A stretch of DNA of 64,000 nt, taken from the NCBI GenBank assembly GCA_001970955.1, contig MPUH01000238.1:1-64000 (forward strand), in the 5' to 3' direction. The position numbers and the translations under genes were made by a program. Below the pieces are notes generated by a model, which was given only the letters and a program-made list of their open reading frames with translations, did no database searches and was not told where the DNA came from. Below are positions 1-9,460 of this stretch, piece after piece; the stretch's first letter is position 1; every line of letters begins with the position of its first letter. Source of the DNA: Stentor coeruleus. Its lineage: Eukaryota > Ciliophora > Heterotrichea > Heterotrichida > Stentoridae.

Positions 1-922
1 TTTAATTTTAATGTAGACAATTTATTGAATACCTAGTTTTAAGCATCATTAGAGATTTGAATAAATATTGTTAAATATTAAACAATAAATCAAAATTGTT
101 CGAAAATTTTGAAAAGGCTGCATATCAAATTCATTTCTTGATATTAAACTTCAATAAAATTTAGCTAATATGAATATTTTAATTCTTATTGTGCTTTAAT
201 AAAAAAAGTAGAGAGGATTCTTAAAAGGAAAGTTAATGATAATTATTTTAATCTATAACCTAGAATATATTAAAAGTTAATACAATAAGATAATTTTATA
301 ATTTGATGAATAAAGTGATAAGAATTAGATGAGAGAAAAGAGTATCTAAATAATTTTTAGAAAAATTGAAATGCTAGCTTAGGATAATATAATAAATATT
401 TTATTAGAATTTAATACAATGAATGATAATATGCATTGCAACAAAAATATATGCTTATAAATAAAGAAAACATATATAGTCATAAAAAGGGAAAAATAAC
501 GTTTAATATCATAATTAAGAATTTTGATAGTAATAAATAGTTTTGTAATAGCTTAATATAAAAGAGATATATACTAATCAGCTAGATTATTATAACTTTG
601 GGTGATGCCTGCTTAAATCATACAGCGTTGAAATATTAACTAAATCAAGTAGCCTAAAAATAGTTCTATAAATATATCTTTCTTTCTCAAATAATACCAA
701 AAAGCATCACTTAACCAAAAAAATCTCCTACTTCATCTCAGAGACTTTCAAAACTTATCATTGTTGTTTCATCTTTTTCTTGTAATCCTCACTTCACTCA
801 ACACAAATAATCACATTATATAGCAAAAATATTCATTCCCCTAAACTTCCCTCAACATTCCAAACTTTTCCACAAAACTTTCTTAATATTTCCTCAATCT
901 TAAAGTAAACTCATAATATTAA
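1..922. other. AT-rich stretch without a recognisable gene
   Basis: I see no open frame of convincing composition on either strand. From about 700 to 900 the plus strand is rich in C and T and poor in G, while the left part is A/T with many short homopolymers. The first recognisable gene lies just beyond and reads leftward, so its 3' end faces this region. Confidence 0.5.
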
Positions 923-1708
923 TTATATAAAACTGTACTATAAATTGTTTACTTCCATATCTTCTTTCTCATCAATCTTATGCTTCTTTTTAGGCACTCC
1001 TTCATTGTTAATTTTCCTAGCTTTAACAACAAAATTCTCTATAATTAAAGGCTTGATACTGCTTCCTTCTTTCGAAGATACAACAAAGAAAAAGCAGCCG
1101 TTTCTAAAATGCGAAGTCACTTCTTTTATAGCGATTTTTCTAAAGAACAATGTACTGTTGCCCTGAGCCTCAATTGTACCTTTCATGATTTTATCACCAG
1201 AAGTGTTGATTTTCATAAGCTTTGGTGGACTTTCAGTAGTAAAAAGCATAACTTTGAAATTCATGCTTTCAGGCAAAACTGCTTTATTACCATCAGCATC
1301 AACAATTTGAAGTAAAAGTGAAAAAGCCCTTTCTTTGTAAGCTGGATTTGGAATATCGCTAACAATCTGCAAAGAATACTTGTGTTGGATTTCTTCCCCG
1401 CAGATGATTTTTTGCAACTGGCTTGATGTTGTGACCTCTTCTCCAGGTGTTGAAGTTGTTGTAAGGGTCTGTGAAGTACTTTCAGCTATTGTAGTTATTT
1501 TTTCTAAAGCAAATTTTGTTTGCTCAGCGATTGCTTTGATCATTTCGTTTTGTTGGGCGATGATGCGGAAAAGTGTCCCTAGGAGGTTAGCGTCGGCACC
1601 TATAGAAAAGGGGACAGGTATTGGTTTTATGATTTCTGGACTAGACTTGGGTTTTCCACATCCGCATGTACCATCTCGGACTTGGCATATGATGTTAAAG
1701 TTGCACAT
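923..1708 (-). CDS. Unrecognised protein, about 256 residues, beta-rich C-terminal half
   Basis: I do not recognise this protein. It opens with a Cys cluster (residues 8-17, CQVRDGTCGC), followed by a predicted helical stretch (about 40-75) and a C-terminal half (about 110-230) of alternating hydrophobic strands, ending in a Lys-rich tail that could be a nuclear signal. The strand order loosely recalls the plant CBP60 or Rel-type immunoglobulin DNA-binding fold, but this is only an impression. The 3' end has two readings. Unspliced, the frame stops at a TAG at 938-940. That TAG also closes a perfect 15-base GTAA...TAG intron at 938-952, and removing it gives a tail ending Glu-Tyr-Ser-Phe-Ile with a TAA at 923. 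Both versions have 256 residues. I prefer the spliced form because the interval matches the other introns here. Confidence 0.6.
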
Positions 1709-1819
1709 ATATGATTTATAAAAATATGGCTACAAATTACGCTGTTTGTTTTAGGATACTAATAATTATATTTTATATTAAGAATTACTAAACTTAAATC
1801 ATGAAACTTGGCGAGGCTC

Positions 1820-1852
1820 GAAGCTGTTTTTCACTGTGTAAGTGAAAGCTTC
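1820..1852. other. Imperfect hairpin in a locally GC-richer patch
   Basis: GAAGC (1820-1824) pairs with GCTTC (1848-1852), and TTTCACT (1829-1835) pairs with AGTGAAA (1841-1847), leaving a 4-base bulge and a 5-base loop. The surrounding bases (about 1805-1870) are less AT-rich than the rest of the spacer. I see no tRNA A or B box and no clear snoRNA boxes. It could be part of a small structured RNA or chance. Confidence 0.3.
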
Positions 1853-3310
1853 TGGGTTATATCAGGTTTGGGGATATAGAAATACACTGATATAGGAAGA
1901 TTTTTATTAAGTGACGGTTCAGATTATATTGAATACGATTTTGTTAAGTTGAAGAAGATAATCGATCAGCAATTTTTAACAATAAGAGTTACTAGTATAA
2001 TTTCTTTGATAGTAAAATGAATTTTTATAGCTTGACCTAGACACAACTAAAAGTATACAATAGTTTATTTGGTGAAATTTCAGTCTCATCAGTTTCTCGG
2101 CAAAATTCTATTTCAAGAACCTCACAGTTTATATTTTAAATCAAGAACATTCTAGTGGCCTATTATAATATTAACTTTGTTTAAGGAGAGATTATCTTGT
2201 CGTTTATTTCATATGAAAAAAAAACTTTAGTTTAATCAAAAATACCTAAGAATATAATCCGCCATGATGTCACTAGTTATGTTATCTAGTAAAGATTAAA
2301 TATCGATAAGAAAAACTCACAAAGAAAGGGCTATTTATTGTAAAAAATATTTCTTGATAAGAACTTTTTATCATGTCCTGATAGAAAACTCTACTTTTTA
2401 GGCATTTTTATGATATTTATATTTATGTATATCAAATAATAAGTTCATTAGTCATTTTGGTGAATTATCTCTATTTAAAATTAGTATTAATGCTTTTCCC
2501 TAAGTCCTTTGATATAACCCTTAGACTTTTTATTTTACTGAAACCAATAGTCTGATTAGTTTCCCTTAAAATCTCTCAATAAAATCCAAAAAAACCTTGT
2601 TCACCTAGAACTTTACAAACTTTTAGTTGAAGAACTTTGAAGGGATTTTAGGTGTTAATAAGAAATGCAAAGCTTTAGAATTTATTTGACTGTTTTTTTT
2701 AATGATTTACTTTATAAAACATAAGATATTAATAGTATAAAGATAAGCTATAAAGATAGGGAAATAATAGTTTTAGAGAAAAGAGATAGTAAGTGGGTGA
2801 AATGATGAGGAAAGCATATGCAAAAAATTTTAATAGTTATTATTATTGAATGTGATGATAGGGATTTTTGTTATATTAAATTGTGGTTAAAGGATTATAA
2901 ATTGATTTTTCCTTCTTAAGATGAAAAAATAGGCATGATTAAGTTTAAAATATATAATTTAACTTGAAGATAGCCAATCTGACTTCTACTTTTTGTACTT
3001 ATATGAAATTATTAAGGAAGTACGAGTTAATGTCGTTGAGCATTCTGGCTTAAACTAATATATATATCATATAAACACATTTACAATTTTATGATGGAAA
3101 GAAAAATGCTTTCAAATGTAATTTAATGAATAAAATCTGAGTTTCTTCTAAATGCTAGGGAATGTTTAATTATACTTAAAGTTTAAAGCCATATATTTAA
3201 AATAACTTTGATGCTTAGTTTTTATATATTATTTATTAATACTTAAGTTTTAAGACAACGATTTTGCTTGGATTATATTTTAAGGCTTATTATTGGAATG
3301 AAAGTTTTTG

Positions 3311-3422
3311 GAATAAATTAAAACTTTATGAGTACAAAGGAAACTTTAGAATAAATTAAATTCATGAACTAAAAATGATGCATTAGAATAAACTTTAACT
3401 TCATGAACATAAAGGAAAGTAC
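3311..3422. repeat. Degenerate 37-38 bp tandem repeat, three copies
   Basis: Three diverged units start with GAATAAA at 3311, 3349 and 3386, and share an ACTTTATGA- or ACTTCATGA-like block. It is non-coding and AT-rich. Confidence 0.5.
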
Positions 3423-3643
3423 ATAGTAAAAGTCCATACGATTATGTGATGCTAAATTAAACTAATTTTAGGGGTTCTAATTTAAAAAAATTGTAACTTG
3501 CTTAATCAAAGCTAAAAAGCATACCAAAATAGGCAATAGAATTCTGAATTTATATTAAATAAGGTATACTTTCAAATCTATTTTAATGTAAAACTATATG
3601 AATTATAATAATAAAATAAAGACATTAAAGTAGGTACATCAAA

Positions 3644-3775
3644 TATAAAATTATTTAGTTAAAATATTAGGAATATCAATTATAATTTCAACACTATAGT
3701 TTTGGATATAAAATTATTTAGTTAAATATTAGTAATATCAATTATAATTTCTGCATCATAGTTTTGGATATAAAA
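3644..3775. repeat. 63 bp tandem repeat, two copies plus a stub
   Basis: The unit beginning TATAAAATTATTTAGTT at 3644 recurs at 3707 with few changes, including the shared string AATATCAATTATAATTTC. A third copy starts at about 3769 and stops within a few bases. Confidence 0.75.
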
Positions 3776-4226
3776 GCATAGGCTTTGATTTTGATACTAT
3801 TTTTTTTCATTTAGTATATTGTATTTTCTAGATAGTAAAATTTATATGTGAGATTGCTTAACTACTTAAATCAGTGTGAAATAGATATTTGCTTGGAAAT
3901 GAACTATAGAGAGATGATGATTTTTAACAGTATATGCTTAATAATTTTCTAGTCAATGAGAAATCATCGTAAATCTCTATATAAAACAATTTTCGATGCA
4001 GATACTATCCAGCTATTATCATATCCAAAACCCTAGATTTCATGTAAAAAGCATTGATAAAACTCATTCAAAAATTATTAAGGCAAATTAGCAACATAAC
4101 ACGTTAAAAAACCTATTCCCATAATCTTCATATATTATTTTAAGGATTAACCCCATCATTTAGTTTGTACTATTCTAACAATTTCTTCAAATTCTAGTAA
4201 CTCAAAAGAATTACATAATATATAAA

Positions 4227-7200
4227 ATGGATTCTAAACAACAAGAAAAAGCCAATACAATAGACATGCTAAGAAAGAAAATGTTTATCGAAAGTCACAG
4301 ACCCGACTCACCTATAAGTGCTACAATACAATCACAGAGGAGTTTTCCTAGTATACATATGCGATCTACAACTCAAACATTACAAAAAATAAGTCATTTA
4401 AGCCGAGATGTCTCCCATCGACTGGATTCCAACACAAAAATACGTTCGAGCTTTGAAGATCACGAAGCCAAACTCCATGAAATTCTCGGAATAAAGCATA
4501 AATCAAGAAAGCTTCCATCATCATTAACCGAACTCCAGTCTTCACTAAAGATAAAAAAAAATAAAGATAAGCAAGGTGAAATCATTCGAGACCTAGAAAA
4601 CATGAAGCTCAAAATCAGCAAACACAAAGAAAAACTCTTACAAAAAGTCATAAGCGAAGGTGGACTTTTATACAGAACTCAATCAGGGCTTATCCAACCT
4701 CAACTCGCTAACCTTTATGAACAAATCACTAAAAAAGGCAAAGGCTCTCTAACTGAAATCCCAAGGTTTGAACTAGACCTTGGTGCTCCATCAGGCAGAA
4801 AAGAAGTTGAAATCATCATTCTCTGGCTTGAAACAATGGTCAATACCCATGTTAATGAACCTAAAGATATAACTTTAGAAGAAAAAGTTAAAAGGGCACA
4901 GCTTATATACACAACTTGTTTTAAAGAAGTTATTAGACAAGTAAGCTCACATTGTTTAGAACGAGGGATTCTAATGCAGAAAATCTGGAATGCGCAAATT
5001 GATATTTATTGCGCAAAAGAAGACACTAGGATTATGGAAATTGATGATATGAAAAGAAGATTGGAGAAGTTCATGACAACTGCAGGAGCCAAATATAAGG
5101 CTCAGAATGATTTTTTTGAAAAAGCTGTGCATGAGTTTAAAGATATTATTAGAGGAAAAGATAAGGAAATACGTACATTGATGGTGAAGGTTGAAGAAAT
5201 TAAAGCTCAGGCTGAAAGAGATCGAACTTTGTTTATTGGTGGTATGGGAAAAAGCTCGAAATCTGCGAAAAAGCAGGTGAAGTTTGAAAGCCCGATGAAG
5301 GAAGAGAATGAGATTATTGAAGAAATGGTTATTTTTAATAGAATACCTTTGGTCATGATTGGGTATTATGATGAAGATGGCTTTTTTCATAAGCAAAAAG
5401 CTATACAGCCATATAGAGGGAGGAATACTGTGAAGTTTTACAAGGATGAGGTTGTTAAAATTGTTGAGAAATTTGAAAAAGAGACTGAAATGATTAGGGT
5501 GCAGGATTATTTTCTTAATCAAGATACACAGATGGAATATGATTTTTGTGATAGGTCAGTTCAATATCCTGATGAAAGGGATTTAGATGTGGTTAGACAA
5601 GATGATATTGGGGTAAACTTGCCGATAAGGAAATTTGTCGTTAATTATGTTGCAGGGAGGAAAAGTATGGTGCCTCCAAAGATATCGATTTTTGATGAAA
5701 GCTTGAAAGATGAAGTTAGAAGTGGTGGTTTTATGTTGGGTGTGCCGAACGCGGATTTAGATATGAAGAAAAGGTTAAGTGTTGAGGTTAATAGTGCTGG
5801 TGGAGGTACACCTAAAAACTCATTGATAGAAAATAGTATTATTCAATATGCAGCTGAGGTTGTTATAAATAATCCTATTGTAAGTGAGTCTAGAAATGAA
5901 TTAGGATTTGCTCAAGAACCTGGAGTTTCTGAGACAAAAACAGTTATCCAGCAGAAATCTCAGGCCAAGAAAAAGGGCAAGTCGAAAAATTTTAATCAAA
6001 AAACTTCGCAAGGAAAGAACTTCAAACAAAAAACTAAAAAGCCTCTTGGACCAAGTGAAAAAACTAGTAACCTGGAAGCACTTTTTAATGAAAAAGCCTC
6101 TGAATTAAAAATTTTAACAGAAAAAACTGTTCCCCATACAGATATCGAAGATAAAAATCAATCTTTTGAAGAAAAACATGAAAAGTTACCAAAGCATTTG
6201 CTGAACTCAGAAAAAAAGCTAAAGTCCCACAAAAAATCCAAAATATATTCTCAATATTCACTAAAAAAGTCCTCCAAACAAAATTCTTCATGTTCGGAAA
6301 GTTCAGAAAACGATTATGAAGACTTAAAAATTGCATCTCCACATAGAAAGTCCCCAAAAACCAATAAATTAAAATCTCGGAATTCAAAAATCTCAAAAAA
6401 ATCCTCTGAAACCCTAGAACAAGATGATTCCCAAGATATAATCTCCAGAAAAACCCCTAAAACACATAAAACCTCCTACAAACTCTCAGAAAAAACTGCT
6501 GAAAAACTTAAAAACCCATTAAATTTCTCAGATTCTTCTGACCCTGATTATGAAAAGTCTAATAGGAGCTCAGAATCTAGTGAAGATGAAGATAAAGTCC
6601 TCCTTCAAGTTGCCCAAAAAGAAAAAGAATATAGAAAATCTTCAGTTCCAGTGTCCCCAAAGCGAAATTCTGAATTCACAAGCCCATCTGCTAAGAAAAC
6701 CAAAGAAGCATCTAAAGATAAATGGGAAAACCCTAGTAAAATACATAATTATAAAGATAAAACCAAGATCACTATAGACACTTCATTGAACAAACATCCA
6801 CAAATTCATATAACAGAAGCTGTTGAAGATAATAAAAATGAATATTGTCAAGTTGATTTAAACCCAGTTCCCTATGAAGAATTATCCTCACCACAAGTGC
6901 ATTCGACAATACATCATTTGAGAAAAATACTTAAGGATATATCAAATGACCCAATAAGAAAAGAAAGTTTGCTTAAAGATAGTACATCACAAAAAAGGGC
7001 TTCTGAGCTTGGACAGATTATTTTCAGCTTGTTTCCTAGAGAAATTCTGGGTATTGGAAAAAGAGATGAAGTTAGTGTTCAAAAGGTCTTAGATGATAAG
7101 ATATGCCAGACTGATGATAATTATGAGGTTAGGATCATTTCCTCTACTAACTTGCAAATCCCTAAAGCTGCAGCAATAGACATGAAATCCAAAACTATAA

Positions 7201-8285
7201 AAAGTACTCGCAATCACATATCTGCAGCAATTCGCAGCCGTAAAAACCATCAAACAAATCCTTCAGATCCTTTTACAAGATCTCAAAACAACTCAAAAAA
7301 TCTCAAACCAATTTCTAACAACAAGCAAAACAAAAGCTTAATTATGCCAGATGAATTCGCACTGGGCCAGATTTCTAAAAAGCTCATCCTATCTCACCCA
7401 GGTCAAAAACTCTTGCAAATGATTATCCTCGAAATTCGTGCAATGGACAAGGTCCGCAGCGAAATGAGTATCAAATCCTTAATGAAAGCTATAAATTCTG
7501 TCTATCTAGAAAAAACAACCTTATCCAAAGAAAACACAAACTACATAAAATACGAAGCCTGCATGATATTATATGACATGCTGATGAATCGATATGGGTT
7601 AAAAATTGTTGCTGAAAACAAATTCAAGCAAATCGTTTTTTCTAGTTACTTTTACAAAGACAGCTGCATTCGTGTAAAGAATTTCGTACGATTTCTAGGC
7701 TTAGAAGATGATTATCAAGTAGAAGATTGGAATTTCTATTTAAATTGCATCGATGCTATTGAATATTGTAACCTAGGCAAAAATATATTTAATGAAGACA
7801 CTGCAGTAGACCATTATTCAATGCTACCAAGGGCGTTGCAATGCGTCCATACAATTTTTGATGGGAAACTTACAGAGAATGCAATTGAAAAGATACTTGA
7901 AGTAGTCCAGAACATGAAAATTGAAGAAACCCAGAATTTGTCTAAGAGGAATATGAATAAAAATATTATAGAAAGTGTTAATACGGACATATTTTTGGTA
8001 ATGATGATGGGGCATTATATTGAGGCAAAGGAAAAGATATTGAAGAAATTATTCCCAAGTTTAGATAAAGATGAGTTTGTTAATGAAGAGGATTTCGCGA
8101 TAATGATGAAGTCTTTTAAGCAAATTGACTCTGAGAATTTGACGAGGATATTTGAGAAATACTGTATTAATAGAAGAGCTGAAGACGAGAAAGTAGACAG
8201 AGTTATCAAAGGAAGGAGTGTTTTAGCAATTATTTTTGAGTATTCGTTGATTGATATTAAAGAACTCTATAAGCAAAAAGGCTGA
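4227..8285 (+). CDS. Large AXDND1-like protein with an axonemal dynein light chain (p28-type) domain
   Basis: This is a 1,352-residue protein. Residues about 215-345 match the p28/DNALI1 axonemal dynein light chain family: a segment reading CFKEVIRQVSSHCLERGIL corresponds to the conserved CFDELIRQV...CAERGLLL core of p28 and is followed by the expected long coiled coil. The protein is far longer than p28 (about 250 residues), so the closest described architecture is AXDND1, a large protein carrying this domain. Residues about 570-900 are a Ser/Lys/Glu-rich low-complexity linker. The C-terminal 270 residues are helical and ordered, with no family I recognise. ATATATAAA lies directly before the ATG. 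An axonemal or basal-body role is inferred from the domain alone. The next gene follows 68 bases downstream on the same strand. Confidence 0.6.
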   Translation: MDSKQQEKANTIDMLRKKMFIESHRPDSPISATIQSQRSFPSIHMRSTTQTLQKISHLSRDVSHRLDSNTKIRSSFEDHEAKLHEILGIKHKSRKLPSSLTELQSSLKIKKNKDKQGEIIRDLENMKLKISKHKEKLLQKVISEGGLLYRTQSGLIQPQLANLYEQITKKGKGSLTEIPRFELDLGAPSGRKEVEIIILWLETMVNTHVNEPKDITLEEKVKRAQLIYTTCFKEVIRQVSSHCLERGILMQKIWNAQIDIYCAKEDTRIMEIDDMKRRLEKFMTTAGAKYKAQNDFFEKAVHEFKDIIRGKDKEIRTLMVKVEEIKAQAERDRTLFIGGMGKSSKSAKKQVKFESPMKEENEIIEEMVIFNRIPLVMIGYYDEDGFFHKQKAIQPYRGRNTVKFYKDEVVKIVEKFEKETEMIRVQDYFLNQDTQMEYDFCDRSVQYPDERDLDVVRQDDIGVNLPIRKFVVNYVAGRKSMVPPKISIFDESLKDEVRSGGFMLGVPNADLDMKKRLSVEVNSAGGGTPKNSLIENSIIQYAAEVVINNPIVSESRNELGFAQEPGVSETKTVIQQKSQAKKKGKSKNFNQKTSQGKNFKQKTKKPLGPSEKTSNLEALFNEKASELKILTEKTVPHTDIEDKNQSFEEKHEKLPKHLLNSEKKLKSHKKSKIYSQYSLKKSSKQNSSCSESSENDYEDLKIASPHRKSPKTNKLKSRNSKISKKSSETLEQDDSQDIISRKTPKTHKTSYKLSEKTAEKLKNPLNFSDSSDPDYEKSNRSSESSEDEDKVLLQVAQKEKEYRKSSVPVSPKRNSEFTSPSAKKTKEASKDKWENPSKIHNYKDKTKITIDTSLNKHPQIHITEAVEDNKNEYCQVDLNPVPYEELSSPQVHSTIHHLRKILKDISNDPIRKESLLKDSTSQKRASELGQIIFSLFPREILGIGKRDEVSVQKVLDDKICQTDDNYEVRIISSTNLQIPKAAAIDMKSKTIKSTRNHISAAIRSRKNHQTNPSDPFTRSQNNSKNLKPISNNKQNKSLIMPDEFALGQISKKLILSHPGQKLLQMIILEIRAMDKVRSEMSIKSLMKAINSVYLEKTTLSKENTNYIKYEACMILYDMLMNRYGLKIVAENKFKQIVFSSYFYKDSCIRVKNFVRFLGLEDDYQVEDWNFYLNCIDAIEYCNLGKNIFNEDTAVDHYSMLPRALQCVHTIFDGKLTENAIEKILEVVQNMKIEETQNLSKRNMNKNIIESVNTDIFLVMMMGHYIEAKEKILKKLFPSLDKDEFVNEEDFAIMMKSFKQIDSENLTRIFEKYCINRRAEDEKVDRVIKGRSVLAIIFEYSLIDIKELYKQKG

Positions 8286-8353
8286 TTTATGATTAAGTCT
8301 TAATAACGATATTTGTTTTAAGGCATACTTAAATAATTAACGGATTATCTAAT

Positions 8354-9340
8354 ATGAGCACAAGGTACAAATGCAACATCCCTAAAGGCAAGCTCATAGA
8401 CGGCTCTCAGCATTCTTTAGACAGGTACGGAAAATACTCAAGATCAGGATCGAATTCGAAAAACACTTCACGTATTGAAGAACAAGACTCAATAATAACC
8501 CCATACCTTCAAAAGAAACTAGATCTGCTTTCCAAAGCCCAGAAAAACTACATCCAAATTAAAGAAAGACCTAAAATCAACCCATATACTACAGGACTTA
8601 TCATAGGAATACAACAACTATACACAAAACGTATTCTTTTTGGCTTAAGGTGTTTAGAAAAACTTTCCTCACCATTAGCTCTCACCCAATGCCCAAGATG
8701 CGACTATGTTGGCTTATCTTTATTAACAACATCAACTAAAGAGCAGATTTCCCCAAGATTTTATGAAAAGGTTATAAAATTACTCCCTAATACAAGAGCA
8801 ATAGGTAAAAGCACCCCACAATCTTCAAGAAATCAATCAACAAGGCCTTCAATCCCTGATAAAAACCTAAGAATCCTGAAAAATCCTTATAATGGGAATA
8901 ATAGTTATAATGTACTTCAAGAAAAAAACATAGACAAAATTCCTAAACTTGATATTTCTAATATAAAAAATGTTAAGTCTAGAGTCAATGCTAAAAAATC
9001 AGCTGAAATGATTATAATAATGTTTAAAAGAAGGACTAAATGGGCTTTTGAACAACTTTGGTCGTTTGAATCTTGGTTTGATTATAAGGCAATTCGTGAT
9101 TTTGCCCAGGGTTTGGAAAGGAAATATACATTTGGGAATGTGGAGCATTCAGATTTAGAGCAAGGTAGTGTTATCGAGAAAGACGATTACTCAGCCTTTG
9201 AAGACTCTTTGTATTTTGATTACCCTTCTCCTAGTCAAACCCAAAAAACAGCTTTTAAAATACTCCATTCGAGGATTAAAAAGGTCCTCTTTCGCCGGAA
9301 GCTCCACATTTTTGTCCATATGCATAACATTCTTATGTAA
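8354..9340 (+). CDS. Unrecognised basic protein with three similar amphipathic segments
   Basis: This 328-residue protein matches no family that I recognise. A single Cys-x2-Cys pair (CPRCDYVG) lies near residue 115. Three basic, aromatic-rich helices resemble one another: TKRILFGLRCLEKL near residue 92, FKRRTKWAFEQLW near 221 and SRIKKVLFRRKLHIF near 308. They are spaced by Ser/Asn-rich linkers, which may suggest a repeated binding motif. The gene starts 68 bases after the AXDND1-like gene and converges with the helicase gene at 9461. The frame has no convincing 15-16 base intron at its end. Confidence 0.55.
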   Translation: MSTRYKCNIPKGKLIDGSQHSLDRYGKYSRSGSNSKNTSRIEEQDSIITPYLQKKLDLLSKAQKNYIQIKERPKINPYTTGLIIGIQQLYTKRILFGLRCLEKLSSPLALTQCPRCDYVGLSLLTTSTKEQISPRFYEKVIKLLPNTRAIGKSTPQSSRNQSTRPSIPDKNLRILKNPYNGNNSYNVLQEKNIDKIPKLDISNIKNVKSRVNAKKSAEMIIIMFKRRTKWAFEQLWSFESWFDYKAIRDFAQGLERKYTFGNVEHSDLEQGSVIEKDDYSAFEDSLYFDYPSPSQTQKTAFKILHSRIKKVLFRRKLHIFVHMHNILM

Positions 9341-9460
9341 AACTGATAGATTTTTGTTGTTAAATATGAGATTTGGGGAAATTTTAGGATTTTAGCATGA
9401 AAATGTTGAGTGAAAGGAGAAAATAATGGAAGATGAGTAAAAAAACCTATACTAACCTAA

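Larger units (their letters stand above)
1709..4226. other. Long intergenic region, 2.5 kb, no convincing gene
   Basis: No frame longer than about 60 codons is convincing, and I recognise no protein relic. It holds a stable hairpin (1820-1852) and two short tandem repeats (3311-3422 and 3644-3775). The last 170 bases before 4227 are poor in G and rich in A, C and T, as in front of other plus-strand genes here, and probably hold the promoter of the next gene. Confidence 0.5.

Noticed and set aside
1380-1721. Rightward 113-codon frame over the first gene
   Set aside because: It is the opposite-strand shadow of the leftward gene at 923-1708 and shows no independent family or start context.
4971-5522. 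Leftward 183-codon frame inside the AXDND1-like gene
   Set aside because: It is Ile/Phe/Asn-rich, as expected of the antisense of Lys/Glu-rich coiled coil, and it has no motif.
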